Source: MGBC114079 sp964531385
Lineage (GTDB): Bacteria > Bacillota > Clostridia > Lachnospirales > CAG-274
Assembly (NCBI GenBank): GCA_964531385.1
Contig: CAZHGC010000006.1
Span: forward strand, 48,160 to 112,159
Direction of reading: 5' to 3'
Length of the DNA: 64,000 bases
The notes below the pieces were generated by a model, which worked only from the letters and a program-made list of their open reading frames with translations, did no database searches and was not told the DNA's origin. Positions 52,817 to 61,768 of this stretch are shown one piece after another. Each line of letters begins with the position of its first letter. Position 1 is the first letter of the stretch. Both the position numbers and the translations under genes were made by a program.

Positions 52817-53998
52817 TTAAAATTCTTTTCCAAGATATTTCGCAACAGTGTGAACGTCTTTGTCTCCTCTTCCGGAAAGATTTACAACAATGATTTTGTC
52901 TTTATCCAAAGTTGGAGCAACTTTCAAAGCCTCTGCCAAAGCGTGTGAACTTTCAATGGCAGGCATAATTCCCTCATAAAGGCAAAGCTTTTTAAATGCG
53001 TCAATAGCCTCGTCATCTTTAATAGATGTATATTTAATTCTTCCGGTATCGTGGAAATATGCGTGTTCCGGTCCAACTCCCGGATAGTCGAGACCGGCAG
53101 AAATAGAATATGCCGTTTTAATAAGCCCGTCATCATCTTGTAAAATACAAGTTTTCATACCATGTAAAATTCCCATTCTTCCGCCGGCAAAAGCCGCTGC
53201 GTGTTCTCCCGTTTCAACGCCAAGGCCTGCAGCTTCAACCCCAATAAGTTCAACATTTTCATCATCGATAAACGGATAGAACATTCCCATAGAATTGCTT
53301 CCGCCACCAACACAAGCAAAAATTTTATCCGGAAGTCTGCCTTCTGCTTCAAGAATTTGTTTTTTCGTTTCGTCTCCAATAATTCTTTGCAAATCTCTAA
53401 CCATTGCAGGATATGGGTGCGGTCCAACAACTGAACCAATTATATAAAAAGTGTCCTCTGCACGAGCCGCCCAAGTTCTGATAGCCTCGTTTGTTGCATC
53501 TTTCAAAGTTCCTGTTCCGCTCGAAACCGGAACAACTTTTGCTCCCAAAAGTTCCATACGAAAAACATTGAGTTTCTGCCTTTCCATATCTTCAACACCC
53601 ATATAAACTTCACATTCCATATCAAACAACGCCGCAACAGTTGCTGTTGCAACACCATGCTGACCCGCTCCTGTTTCAGCAATAACCTTTGTCTTGCCCA
53701 TATGCTTTGCAATAAGTGCCTGCCCAATGGCATTATTAATTTTATGAGCACCCGTATGGTTCAAATCTTCCCTTTTAAGATAAATTTTTGCACCATTACA
53801 CATTTTTGTAAGTCTGTCCGCATAATATAAATTAGACGGTCTTCCAACATATTCCTTCATATATTTCATATATTCATTTTTAAATTCATCTGTCGAACAA
53901 TATTCCTCATATTCCTTTTCAAGTTTTTTTAAAGTATTCATAAGTGTTTCGGGAACAAATTGTCCTCCATATTCGCCAAAATCTTTGTTTACAGTCAT
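52817..53998 (-). CDS. trpB: Tryptophan synthase beta chain
   Basis: A 393-residue PLP enzyme (TrpB1 type) that joins indole and serine. The PLP lysine is in LNHTGAHKINNAIGQA near 79-94, the catalytic Glu in AETGAGQHGVATA near 108-120, and the phosphate loop in GGGSNSMGM near 230. Its N-terminal FGEYGGQFVPETLM is characteristic. It overlaps trpF by four bases and works as an alpha2-beta2 complex with TrpA. Confidence 0.97.
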   Translation of the reverse strand: MTVNKDFGEYGGQFVPETLMNTLKKLEKEYEEYCSTDEFKNEYMKYMKEYVGRPSNLYYADRLTKMCNGAKIYLKREDLNHTGAHKINNAIGQALIAKHMGKTKVIAETGAGQHGVATATVAALFDMECEVYMGVEDMERQKLNVFRMELLGAKVVPVSSGTGTLKDATNEAIRTWAARAEDTFYIIGSVVGPHPYPAMVRDLQRIIGDETKKQILEAEGRLPDKIFACVGGGSNSMGMFYPFIDDENVELIGVEAAGLGVETGEHAAAFAGGRMGILHGMKTCILQDDDGLIKTAYSISAGLDYPGVGPEHAYFHDTGRIKYTSIKDDEAIDAFKKLCLYEGIMPAIESSHALAEALKVAPTLDKDKIIVVNLSGRGDKDVHTVAKYLGKEF

Positions 53999-54612
53999 TT
54001 CTTAATCCTCCTAATAAGACTTTTAATTTTATTATAATCTTTTATTCCATCGGTTTCAACGGAAGAGCTAACATCAAAAACATCAGGAAAAACTTTTTCA
54101 TAAGCATCAAAAATATTGTTTTCTCCAAGTCCACCCGCCAAAATCGTAAAATACTTTTTGCTAAAATCTTTAGCCAAATCCCATTTAAAAGTTTTACCAC
54201 TGCCTCCTCTAAAATCTTTTGTATATGTATCAAGCAAAAAACCGTCAACATTTTTAAACTTTTCAGCGGCAACCACAGGATTTTCGCTGTCAACAGAAAT
54301 TGTTTTCCAAACAACTCTGTCTTTAAAATTTCCGCAAAACTCGTCATTCTCATCGGAATGAAGTTGAACAATATCCAAATCAACAAAATCAACAATTTCT
54401 TTAACTTCCGAAATATCCATATCAGCAAAAACACCAACTGTTTTAATTCCTTTTTTCAAAAAGCTTTTCATTTCAAAAGCCTCTTCTTTGGAAACTTTTC
54501 TTTTACTTTTTGCAAAAACAAATCCAATATAATTAATATCAAAATCGTTAATTTTAAAAATATCATCAACTGTCCTAAGCCCGCAAATTTTAATTTCGGC
54601 ATTTATAGGCAT
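53995..54612 (-). CDS. trpF: Phosphoribosylanthranilate isomerase
   Basis: A 205-residue TIM barrel. The catalytic Cys is in IKICGLRTVDD near residues 7-17 and the catalytic Asp near DTYTKDFRGGSGKTFKW, which also gives the phosphate site. The ATG at 54612, seven bases after GGAGGTG, is chosen; it lies inside the 3' end of trpC (23-base overlap in another frame). The open frame itself runs on upstream without meaning. Confidence 0.94.
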   Translation of the reverse strand: MPINAEIKICGLRTVDDIFKINDFDINYIGFVFAKSKRKVSKEEAFEMKSFLKKGIKTVGVFADMDISEVKEIVDFVDLDIVQLHSDENDEFCGNFKDRVVWKTISVDSENPVVAAEKFKNVDGFLLDTYTKDFRGGSGKTFKWDLAKDFSKKYFTILAGGLGENNIFDAYEKVFPDVFDVSSSVETDGIKDYNKIKSLIRRIKK

Positions 54613-55375
54613 TTCTAAACACCTCCGCCTTTTTAACAATGTCGTTGCATCGCATAAAACTTTCACCAACAAGAACAGCATCAACGCCGGCTTTTCCAAC
54701 AACTTTAATATCATCTTCCGTATGAATACTGCTTTCGCTAACAATCAAAATATCTTTCGGAACTTTTTCGGAAAGCACCAAAGTTGTATTAATATTTTCA
54801 GAAAAATCATATAAATTCCTGTTGTTAATTCCAATAATTTTCGCACCGCTTTCAACCGCAAGGTCAATTTCCTCCTCGTTGTGCGTTTCAACAAGTGCAT
54901 ACATTCCAAGAGAATGAGCAAGCCCAATAAATTCGCCCAAAAGAAGTTTGTCTTTCAAAACAGATGCAATAAGCAAAACCGCACTTGCACCAAATTCCCT
55001 CGCTTCAACAATTTGAGACGGAACAATAATAAAATCTTTTCGTAAAATAGGAATTTCAACTTCCTTTTTAATATCCGCAAGATATTGAACATTTCCCATA
55101 AAATAATGTTCTTCGGTCAAAACCGAAATTGCGTCAACAGCATTTGAATATTGCCTTGCAATTTCAACAGGTTTAAAATCCTCTTTAATAATGCCTCTCG
55201 AAGGAGATGCCTTTTTAACTTCACCAATAATTGACAAACCGTCCTTTGCCAAAGCCTCAAAAAAACAAGGAACAGGCTTGTTTTTAATTTTTTCGGCAAT
55301 TTTTAAAATATCATAGCAATAACTTCTTTCTTCAAGAGTAATTTTTTTTCTTGCAATAATATCATCAAGAATCAT
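54590..55375 (-). CDS. trpC: Indole-3-glycerol phosphate synthase
   Basis: A 261-residue TIM-barrel enzyme that closes the indole ring of CdRP. Conserved blocks: IIGEVKKASPSRGIIKEDF near 50-68 (catalytic Glu and Lys), VLTEEHYFMG near 86, LRKDFIIVPSQIVEAREFGA near 111, IGINNRNL near 175 and VSESSIHTEDD near 208. It is the first gene behind the Trp T-box, with GGAGGAGG before the ATG. The upstream pathway genes trpE, trpG and trpD are not in this operon. Confidence 0.96.
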   Translation of the reverse strand: MILDDIIARKKITLEERSYCYDILKIAEKIKNKPVPCFFEALAKDGLSIIGEVKKASPSRGIIKEDFKPVEIARQYSNAVDAISVLTEEHYFMGNVQYLADIKKEVEIPILRKDFIIVPSQIVEAREFGASAVLLIASVLKDKLLLGEFIGLAHSLGMYALVETHNEEEIDLAVESGAKIIGINNRNLYDFSENINTTLVLSEKVPKDILIVSESSIHTEDDIKVVGKAGVDAVLVGESFMRCNDIVKKAEVFRNAYKCRN

Positions 55376-55415
55376 CGAAATCCTCCTCCGATAAATTTTA
55401 AATAAACTATAGCTT

Positions 55416-55686
55416 AAAAAAAAGGCACCTCACCCCATATTGGGACAAGATACCTTGTTATAAGCCACCCAATGCAAAAAAGCATCAATCGTTCAAGTAC
55501 AATCATACTCTACCCCTGTAACGTGAGGACACGTTCAAAGCTACTCAAAATTTTTCGCCCGAAATCTCCTGAACCCATTCCCAAAAAGCATCTGTATTGG
55601 CTTCCACCACCGCCAACTCTCTGTAACATCTGCAAAAAGGTACTCTTTTCATTCAACGACTTTATTTTTTTAATTACCTTAAGGTT
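55416..55686 (-). ncRNA. T-box riboswitch, tryptophan specific
   Basis: On the minus strand the stem I marks AGAGAGTTGG and GGTGGTGGAAGCC are followed by a specifier region GGGAATGGGTTC, whose TGG codon (55575-55577) is the Trp codon. The T-box bulge has GGGTGGC; its TGGC matches the GCCA end expected for tRNA-Trp, which explains the departure from the usual TGGTACC. A 13-pair terminator stem (GGTATCTTGTCCC with GGGGTGAGGTGCC, several G-U) and eight T residues close it. Confidence 0.92.
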
Positions 55687-55692
55687 GAATTT

Positions 55693-55721
55693 ATTATATC
55701 ACCATAAATTTTATTTGTAAA
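55693..55721 (-). promoter_or_regulatory. Sigma-A promoter of the trp operon
   Basis: TTTACA (55716-55721), 17-base spacer, perfect TATAAT (55693-55698), directly before the Trp T-box. Confidence 0.8.
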
Positions 55722-55754
55722 GACATTTCTTCAATTTTTTCAAAATTTCTAAAT

Positions 55755-56246
55755 TTAATACTTCTGATTAATATAACCGTCAATAACCGACCGTCTGATT
55801 TCCTCGCTAAAAGCATATTCCTCTTTAAGCCTTTTCAAAATCAATTCGCTTGTCGAATGTAAAATCATATTATATTCTTCAAGAACAATTTCAAACAACT
55901 TTCCCTTCAAAGCTTTGCTTCTAACATAAATAGGATATGCCAAAACACCTCTATAATCAAGAAGTTCAAGAACTTTCAAAGTTGCCCTGTCCTTTTTGTC
56001 ATAATAATAATCCGCTTTTTCAAAAGCATTTTGCGAATTCATTTTAACATCTTTGGCAAGGGCGTTAAAATATTGATAATTAAACAATCCCTTTTCAACA
56101 GAATCAACATTTTTAAAAGGTTCTGATTTCAGGCTTAAAACAGCATTCAAATTTTCAACCAAATATTCACTTTTTGTCATATCGCCCTTAATATATTGTT
56201 CAATAAGGCTTTGCCTATATCTAAAATACTTGTTTAAAGCATTCAC
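55755..56246 (-). CDS. Conserved-looking protein of unknown function (163 aa)
   Basis: I cannot name the family with certainty; it resembles short helical proteins seen only in Clostridia. The GTG at 56246, eight bases after GGAGG, is preferred to the TTG at 56261. The sequence is mostly charged helices rich in Tyr (ADYYYDKKDR, YPIYVRSKA), with no signal peptide, membrane segment or catalytic motif. It is divergent from the gene at 56343 and upstream of the trp operon on the same strand, but the trp promoter lies between. Confidence 0.65.
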   Translation of the reverse strand: MNALNKYFRYRQSLIEQYIKGDMTKSEYLVENLNAVLSLKSEPFKNVDSVEKGLFNYQYFNALAKDVKMNSQNAFEKADYYYDKKDRATLKVLELLDYRGVLAYPIYVRSKALKGKLFEIVLEEYNMILHSTSELILKRLKEEYAFSEEIRRSVIDGYINQKY

Positions 56247-56342
56247 AAAATCTTCCTCCAAAAAATATTTTCTATATATTACAACTGGAACAACTTCCTC
56301 AAATTCTGTATAATCATATTATAAATTGAAAGGAAGATAATA

Positions 56343-56756
56343 ATGTCAAAAAACGAATATAATAACTTTTGGGAATACTATAACCAAAATATATCTCAAA
56401 AATTAAAACAAATAGATGTTTTAATAAAAGAAAAAAATCCATACATATCTCCAAAAACAACCGCCAACCTCTTAAATATAACAAAAAAAGAAGTTTACGA
56501 AATAATGCTTCAAAAAAACATAACCCAAATAACAAGTTCAAACTTTGTTGAAATTATGACCTGTGGAAAAAGCTATCTCTGCAACATATTGCAAAAAGAG
56601 GTTTCTTTAAACTTTCCAAATTATTACACACCTGAAATTTTATCGTACATATATGACATAGATTATAAAAAATTAAAATCTGCTTTTCGTTTTTTAAACA
56701 TAAATAAAATTTCCGAAAAAAATTTAAAAGCCATATTTATACAAATAACAAATTAA
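56343..56756 (+). CDS. Possible helix-turn-helix protein of unknown function (137 aa)
   Basis: Not recognised. The frame follows AAAGGAAG and a TATAAT at 56309-56314 whose -35 is poor. Residues 39-57 (SPKTTANLLNITKKEVYEI) read like a helix-turn-helix, and residues 91-121 (YTPEILSYIYDIDYKKLKSA) like a second one, so it may be a small DNA-binding protein; this is inference. It is rich in Lys, Asn and Ile and ends two bases before the convergent DJ-1 gene. Confidence 0.65.
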   Translation: MSKNEYNNFWEYYNQNISQKLKQIDVLIKEKNPYISPKTTANLLNITKKEVYEIMLQKNITQITSSNFVEIMTCGKSYLCNILQKEVSLNFPNYYTPEILSYIYDIDYKKLKSAFRFLNINKISEKNLKAIFIQITN

Positions 56757-56758
56757 GT

Positions 56759-57301
56759 TTAATAAATAAGCCTGTCTCTAACATTCTTTTCGCATTCTTC
56801 TCCTTTAAGCTCTTTCAAAATAGCCAAAGCAAATTCCATAGCCGTTCCCGGACCCTTAGATGTTATAATATTTCTGTCGCAAACAACGTTTGAATTAACA
56901 ATTTCCGCACCAACAAGAAACTTTTCAAATCCCGGATAACAAGTTGCTCTAAATCCATTAAGAACGCCGTTAATTCCCAAAACAGACGGAGCAGCACAAA
57001 TAGCCGAAATTTTCTTTTTCTTTTCTGCAAAATCTTTAATAATTTCAATAACACTTTCGCAATTTTTAATATTTTCCGTTCCAAGCCCACCGCCCGGAAG
57101 AATAATCATTTCCGCTGAAAGAGCAACTTCTTTGTCAAATGCCATATCCTCAAAAACTTCAATTTTGCTTTTTCCAACAATTTTTTTATTGTCATTAATA
57201 GACATAGTAACAATTTCGCAATTTCCTCTTCTAAGTATGTCAACAACAGTAAGTGCCTCAACTTCTTCAAACCCGTCAGCCAAAAACAAAACATTTTTCA
57301 T
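56759..57301 (-). CDS. DJ-1/PfpI family protein
   Basis: A 180-residue member of the DJ-1/ThiJ/PfpI superfamily, closest in layout to YajL-like DJ-1 proteins. The reactive Cys102 lies in the nucleophile elbow ISAICAAPSVLG, with partner Glu15 in GFEEVEA. The C-terminal ITSKGPGTAMEFAL motif is typical. Proposed roles in the family include protein or glyoxal deglycase activity and redox protection; substrate here is unknown. The ATG follows TTAGGTCG. Confidence 0.9.
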   Translation of the reverse strand: MKNVLFLADGFEEVEALTVVDILRRGNCEIVTMSINDNKKIVGKSKIEVFEDMAFDKEVALSAEMIILPGGGLGTENIKNCESVIEIIKDFAEKKKKISAICAAPSVLGINGVLNGFRATCYPGFEKFLVGAEIVNSNVVCDRNIITSKGPGTAMEFALAILKELKGEECEKNVRDRLIY

Positions 57302-57360
57302 AATAACGACCTAACCTTTCCAAATTTAATTTAATCTACAAAATAATTAATAAAAAATAT

Positions 57361-57426
57361 CCCGTTTAAAATGCTTCTCTCAACTTTGTTGCTCGCTTAA
57401 CGCATTTTCCCTCTCGGGCTCGCTCC
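57361..57426 (-). repeat. Small intergenic repeat-like unit between recJ and the DJ-1 gene
   Basis: AAAATGC and GCATTTT (57368-57374, 57402-57408) face each other, and GCTCGC occurs at 57391 and 57418. It is markedly more GC-rich than its surroundings. It resembles the modular GCGAGC-type repeats of other Clostridia, but only this copy was seen. Confidence 0.35.
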
Positions 57427-57505
57427 ATATTTTTTATTTCCAATCCAATTTCTTGTGATTTTAATTATATCATCAATTACCGAAAATGCAACAAAAATAT
57501 TCCCC

Positions 57506-59275
57506 TCAAACGGCTTCTCTAAAATCTTTTATAATAAGCTGAACATTTTTATTCCCGTTAAATTCGTTTATTCCAATATTATAAACAATATCAAACTTCA
57601 AATTCACACCGGCAATGTCTCCAAGTAAAATTTTTTTCGAAATATCCTCCGAAAAATTCTCTTCAGCATATTTTTTAAACTTTTCAAAACCTTTAAAAGA
57701 AATTCCTTTCAAAAAAACGCCTTTTTCATCAGAAAAAACAAACTGCATAATGTTTTTGTTCGCCCCAACAAATCTAACATTTTCAACAAAAACACTTTTT
57801 GTCGCAAACACAGCCTCCAAATTTTCCTTTCCATAAGGTCTCATAAGATTAAGTTCTTCAGCAAGTTCAATTGTTATCTCGTCAAATGAAAGAGGCATAT
57901 CGATTTTTATAACCTCTGTCATATCTTTTTCGCCAAGCAAACACCCCTCATTAAGCCTTTTTCGTAAAATTTCAACATTCTCGTGACAAATCGAAAGCCC
58001 CGCAGCCATTGCGTGCCCGCCAAATTTAACAAACAACTCTTTGTTCAAAAGAAGATTTTCAAAAATATTATATCCCTCAATCGACCTTCCCGAACCCTTG
58101 TCAAATTCTTCGCCTTTAGAAATAACAATCGTAGGTTTATAATAGTGTTCTTTAACTCTTCCCGCAACAATCCCAATAACACTCTCGTCAACACTTTCGT
58201 CATAAACAACCAAAATTTTGTCGTTTTTAATGTCCGAATTTTCAATATTAGAAATAACTCTTTCGTAAGCCTCTTCGGTAATTCTCTTTCGTTCATCATT
58301 CGTTTGAACAATTTTTTCCGCCCTAATCATCGCCGTTTCAAAATCTTCCTCCAAAAATAATTCAACGGCATCAATAGCACTTTCAAGCCTTCCCGAAGCA
58401 TTAATGCAAGGTCCGATAATAAAACCAAGCGTATCCTCATTAATTTGTTTTTTAAGCCCCTTGCATTCAAGAATTGCCTTAATCCCAAAATTCATTCTTC
58501 TGCCGGAATTTAAAATTCTAAGCCCATTTTTAACAAAAATTCTGTTCTCATCACATAAATCAACAATGTCGCAAACCGTTGCAACAGCCGCAAAAACAAA
58601 AAGCTCCGCCTCATTTTCAATTTCACGATTTGAAAATGCAAAAAGTGCCTTAATAAATTTATATGCCATTCCCCCCGCACATAACGCCTTAAAAGGATAG
58701 CGACATTCTTTTTGTTTACAATCAATAACAGCATCTGCACAAGGCAAAATATCGTCTCCGTCCTCGGAAAAAGCCGGTTCGTGATGGTCCAAAATAATAA
58801 AATCCATACCAAGTTCCTTAATATATAAAGCTTCATCAATGGCAGCAATGCCGTTGTCACAAGTAAAAACAAGTTCACAACCAAGCTCTTTCATTCTCAA
58901 AATGCAATCTCTGTTAAGTCCATATCCCTCAAGTCTTCTGTCCGGAATATAATAATCAACCTCACAGCCAAATTGTTTAAAAGCTTTATATAAAATAACG
59001 GTGCTCGAAACCCCGTCAACGTCATAATCACCATAAATAAAAATTTTTTTCTTTTTTTCTGCCGCCTCAACAATCATTTCAACAGCTTTTTTCATATCTT
59101 TCATCTCAAATGGGTCGTGCATAAGAGAAATACTCGGTTTAATATAAAGCTTTGCCAAATCTCTCGAAAAAATGCTCCTGTTTCCAAGAACTCTCGCAAA
59201 AATTTTGCTTATATTAAGGTCGTTCGCCATTTTCTCCACATCAATTCGGCTCTTCTTAATTGTCCATAAAGCCAT
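57506..59275 (-). CDS. recJ: Single-stranded-DNA-specific exonuclease RecJ
   Basis: A 589-residue RecJ. The DHH phosphoesterase core shows IFIYGDYDVDGVSSTVI near 77-93 with metal-binding Asp residues, CDNGIAA near 139, and FIILDHHEP near 155. The DHHA1 domain has KFGGHAMAAGLSI near 415-427. A C-terminal OB-like domain completes it. It degrades single-stranded DNA 5' to 3' in recombination and repair. ATG at 59275, seven bases after GGAGGA, is preferred to the upstream TTG-type start. It lies after secF on the same strand, separated by a terminator. Confidence 0.95.
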   Translation of the reverse strand: MALWTIKKSRIDVEKMANDLNISKIFARVLGNRSIFSRDLAKLYIKPSISLMHDPFEMKDMKKAVEMIVEAAEKKKKIFIYGDYDVDGVSSTVILYKAFKQFGCEVDYYIPDRRLEGYGLNRDCILRMKELGCELVFTCDNGIAAIDEALYIKELGMDFIILDHHEPAFSEDGDDILPCADAVIDCKQKECRYPFKALCAGGMAYKFIKALFAFSNREIENEAELFVFAAVATVCDIVDLCDENRIFVKNGLRILNSGRRMNFGIKAILECKGLKKQINEDTLGFIIGPCINASGRLESAIDAVELFLEEDFETAMIRAEKIVQTNDERKRITEEAYERVISNIENSDIKNDKILVVYDESVDESVIGIVAGRVKEHYYKPTIVISKGEEFDKGSGRSIEGYNIFENLLLNKELFVKFGGHAMAAGLSICHENVEILRKRLNEGCLLGEKDMTEVIKIDMPLSFDEITIELAEELNLMRPYGKENLEAVFATKSVFVENVRFVGANKNIMQFVFSDEKGVFLKGISFKGFEKFKKYAEENFSEDISKKILLGDIAGVNLKFDIVYNIGINEFNGNKNVQLIIKDFREAV

Positions 59276-59306
59276 AAACTTTTCCTCCAAAGTTCATAAA
59301 AATTCA

Positions 59307-59353
59307 AAATAAAAATTAAAGAGCCTTAAAATAATTAAATTTCAAGACTCTTT
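59307..59353 (-). terminator. Terminator after secDF
   Basis: AAAGAGTCTT pairs with AAGGCTCTTT (one mismatch) around an AT-rich loop, followed by AATTTTTATTTT on the minus strand. Confidence 0.75.
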
Positions 59354-59393
59354 GATAAAAAATTAAAATCAAATCAACTGTTTTAATTTTTAA

Positions 59394-60287
59394 TTATGCT
59401 TTAACTTTTTTCTTTTTTCCGAAACTTTCAAATATGTGCCATAATGAACCTGAAAGGAAAACAGAAGAATAAGTTCCACAAACAACACCAACAACAATAG
59501 GCAATGAAAATTCCTTAACAGATTGAACACCAAAAATATAAAGTGCCACAATAGTAAAGAAAGTTGTCAAAGAAGTAAACACAGAACGTCTCATAGATTG
59601 CATAATACTAATGTTCATAACTTCTCCGCTGTCTTTTGTAATCATTTTTCTTTTGTTCTCACGAAGTCTGTCAAAAATAACAATAGATGCGTTAATCGAA
59701 TAACCTAAAACAGTAAGAACAGCCGCAATAAATGAATTGTTCAAAGGAATTCTAAAAACAGCATAACAAGCTAAAACAACAAGTGCATCGTGAAGCAATG
59801 CAATAATACAACTTGCACCAATTTTCAAATCTCTAAATCTCAAAGAAACATAAATAAGCATAGCCAAGCAAGAAACACCAACAGCCATAACTGCTTTTTC
59901 CTGCATCTCACCGCTTATTGTAGCTCCAACTGTGTTGTCATTAATGTCTTTAAGTTCAACGCCATATTTTTCGCAAAGTCTGTTTTTAAGTTCCAAAACT
60001 TTGTCGTCTTCCAAAGTTTTTGTTTTAATACTAACGGTTTGTCCCTCAGAACCAACTTTCTGAATTTGACCTTTTTCGCCCGAAACTTCAGAAACAATAG
60101 CTTCAATTTCAGAGTTTTCAAAACTTTGACCAAGATTGGCTTCAATAGAAGTTCCGCCAACAAATTGAATATCATATTCAAAAAAACCATTGCCTTGAGC
60201 ATAATTATAAACCGCAAAACCAACACCAATCAAAATAACAACGATTGATATAGCAAAAAAAACAAGTTTATTTTTAATAATATTCAT
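59394..60287 (-). CDS. secF: Protein translocase subunit SecF
   Basis: A 297-residue membrane protein with six helices, a large periplasm-side domain near 30-125 and the SecF signature FVGGTSIEANL near 38-48 and the C-terminal YSINASIVIFDRLREN motif near 200. With SecD it uses the proton gradient to pull exported proteins from the SecYEG channel. The ATG at 60287, eight bases after GGAGG, is used. It follows secD by 12 bases. Confidence 0.95.
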   Translation of the reverse strand: MNIIKNKLVFFAISIVVILIGVGFAVYNYAQGNGFFEYDIQFVGGTSIEANLGQSFENSEIEAIVSEVSGEKGQIQKVGSEGQTVSIKTKTLEDDKVLELKNRLCEKYGVELKDINDNTVGATISGEMQEKAVMAVGVSCLAMLIYVSLRFRDLKIGASCIIALLHDALVVLACYAVFRIPLNNSFIAAVLTVLGYSINASIVIFDRLRENKRKMITKDSGEVMNISIMQSMRRSVFTSLTTFFTIVALYIFGVQSVKEFSLPIVVGVVCGTYSSVFLSGSLWHIFESFGKKKKVKA

Positions 60288-60299
60288 CAATCCAACCTC

Positions 60300-61535
60300 C
60301 TACTTACCACCAAAGAATTTGGGGTTTTTAACACCAACGCCAACAAGCGCTTTAAGTATGTATCTTGTAACAACCAATGCAGTGAACATAGATAAAACAA
60401 TACCCAAAGCAAGAGTCTCTGCAAATCCTTTAATAGGGCCTGTACCAAGCCAGAAAAGAACAGCACAAGCAATAAGAGTTGTAATATTACTGTCAAAAAT
60501 CGCAGGGAATGCTCTCGAAAATCCGTTTTCCAAAGCAAGTTTCAATGTTCTTCCCGCAGCAAGTTCTTCTTTAATTCTTTCAAAAATAATAACGTTTGCA
60601 TCAACAGCCATACCAACCGAAAGAACAATACCCGCAATACCCGGAAGAGTAAGAGTAAGGTCAAGGCCGTTAATAATTAAAAGCTCTGCCGATAAATAAA
60701 TAATCAAAGCCCAATCTGCCGCAAAGCCCGAAACTCTGTAATAAAAAAGCATAAACAAAATAACAAGAGCAATACCAATAGCACCGGCAAACAAGCTTGT
60801 ATTCAAAGAATCTTCACCAAGAGTTGCACCAATGCTTTCTTTTTCAAGAACATCAAGTTTGAAAGGCAAAGACCCCGAACGAATTGTATCTGCAAGTTCA
60901 GAAGCGGCATCTTTTGTAAAATCGCCCTCAATAACAGCTTTTCCGTCAGTAATCGCCTGATTAACGGTTGGTGCCGAAATAAGCATATCATCAAGCATAA
61001 TTATAATAGGCTTTCCAATGTTTGCCTCTGTCGCATTTCTAAAAGCTTCTGTTCCCTCAGAATCAAATTCAAGGCTAACCATATATTTTGATTTTCCTGC
61101 GTTTGGCTGGTTGTTAACTTGAACATTTGCATTTTTAACGTGTGTACCGTCAAGAAGAACTTCACCCTCTTGGCTAACAAAAGCAAGCTGAGCTGTTGCT
61201 CCAATTCCTTTAACAGCTTCTTCTGCGTTGTCAATTCCCGGAATTTCAACACGAAGTCGGTTTCCGTTTTCAATAGAAACTTCCGCATCAGTCCAACCTT
61301 TTGCGTCAATTCTTGTTCTAATCATAGATAAAGCCGCATTCATCTCAGCTGAAGTAGGGTCTTCTTTATCTGCCTGATAAACAACATAAACTCCACCGCT
61401 AAGGTCAAGACCTTTCTTAATATTTCCCGCACTCAAGGTTTTGGAAGCAGGGTCTGTTCCGAAATATGAGAGAGCACTCATACCCAATGCCGCAACCAAA
61501 AGAACAAGAAGTATAATTACATTTTTGTTTTTCAT
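60300..61535 (-). CDS. secD: Protein translocase subunit SecD
   Basis: A 411-residue partner of SecF. After one N-terminal helix (about 5-25) comes DLSGGVYVVYQADKED, a shorter-than-Gram-negative P1 domain, then five helices with GIVLSVGMAVDANVIIFERI near 305-324. The ATG at 61535 follows GGGAGGA by eleven bases and gives the usual N-terminus; upstream codons are leader. A good promoter and a nested hairpin lie in the 150-base leader. Confidence 0.95.
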   Translation of the reverse strand: MKNKNVIILLVLLVAALGMSALSYFGTDPASKTLSAGNIKKGLDLSGGVYVVYQADKEDPTSAEMNAALSMIRTRIDAKGWTDAEVSIENGNRLRVEIPGIDNAEEAVKGIGATAQLAFVSQEGEVLLDGTHVKNANVQVNNQPNAGKSKYMVSLEFDSEGTEAFRNATEANIGKPIIIMLDDMLISAPTVNQAITDGKAVIEGDFTKDAASELADTIRSGSLPFKLDVLEKESIGATLGEDSLNTSLFAGAIGIALVILFMLFYYRVSGFAADWALIIYLSAELLIINGLDLTLTLPGIAGIVLSVGMAVDANVIIFERIKEELAAGRTLKLALENGFSRAFPAIFDSNITTLIACAVLFWLGTGPIKGFAETLALGIVLSMFTALVVTRYILKALVGVGVKNPKFFGGK

Positions 61536-61619
61536 TTGTAAAATTTCCTCCCTTGTTAGGTTTTTATAAATCAAAGATTGTGCATATCTTTAATTATTCA
61601 TTAACATAAATTTAAGCTT

Positions 61620-61677
61620 TTGGCAAAAGAGCTGTTTTTGAACACCAACCAATATCAAAAATTAAACATTTTGCCAA
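61620..61677 (-). other. Nested hairpin at the 5' end of the secD leader
   Basis: Outer stem TTGGCAAAA/TTTTGCCAA (nine perfect pairs) encloses an inner stem TTTTTGA/TCAAAAA with a T/G-rich loop. It begins about seven bases after the expected transcription start. A stabilising or regulatory role is possible. Confidence 0.55.
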
Positions 61678-61690
61678 CCAACTACCATTT

Positions 61691-61719
61691 ATTATATTAC
61701 TTAAAATAAAAAACGTCAA
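61691..61719 (-). promoter_or_regulatory. Sigma-A promoter of secDF
   Basis: TTGACG (61714-61719), 17-base spacer, perfect TATAAT (61691-61696). Confidence 0.85.
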
Positions 61720-61768
61720 TAAAAATTTAATCATAAAAAAATTAAACAATCTAAAGGCAAATTTTCCG

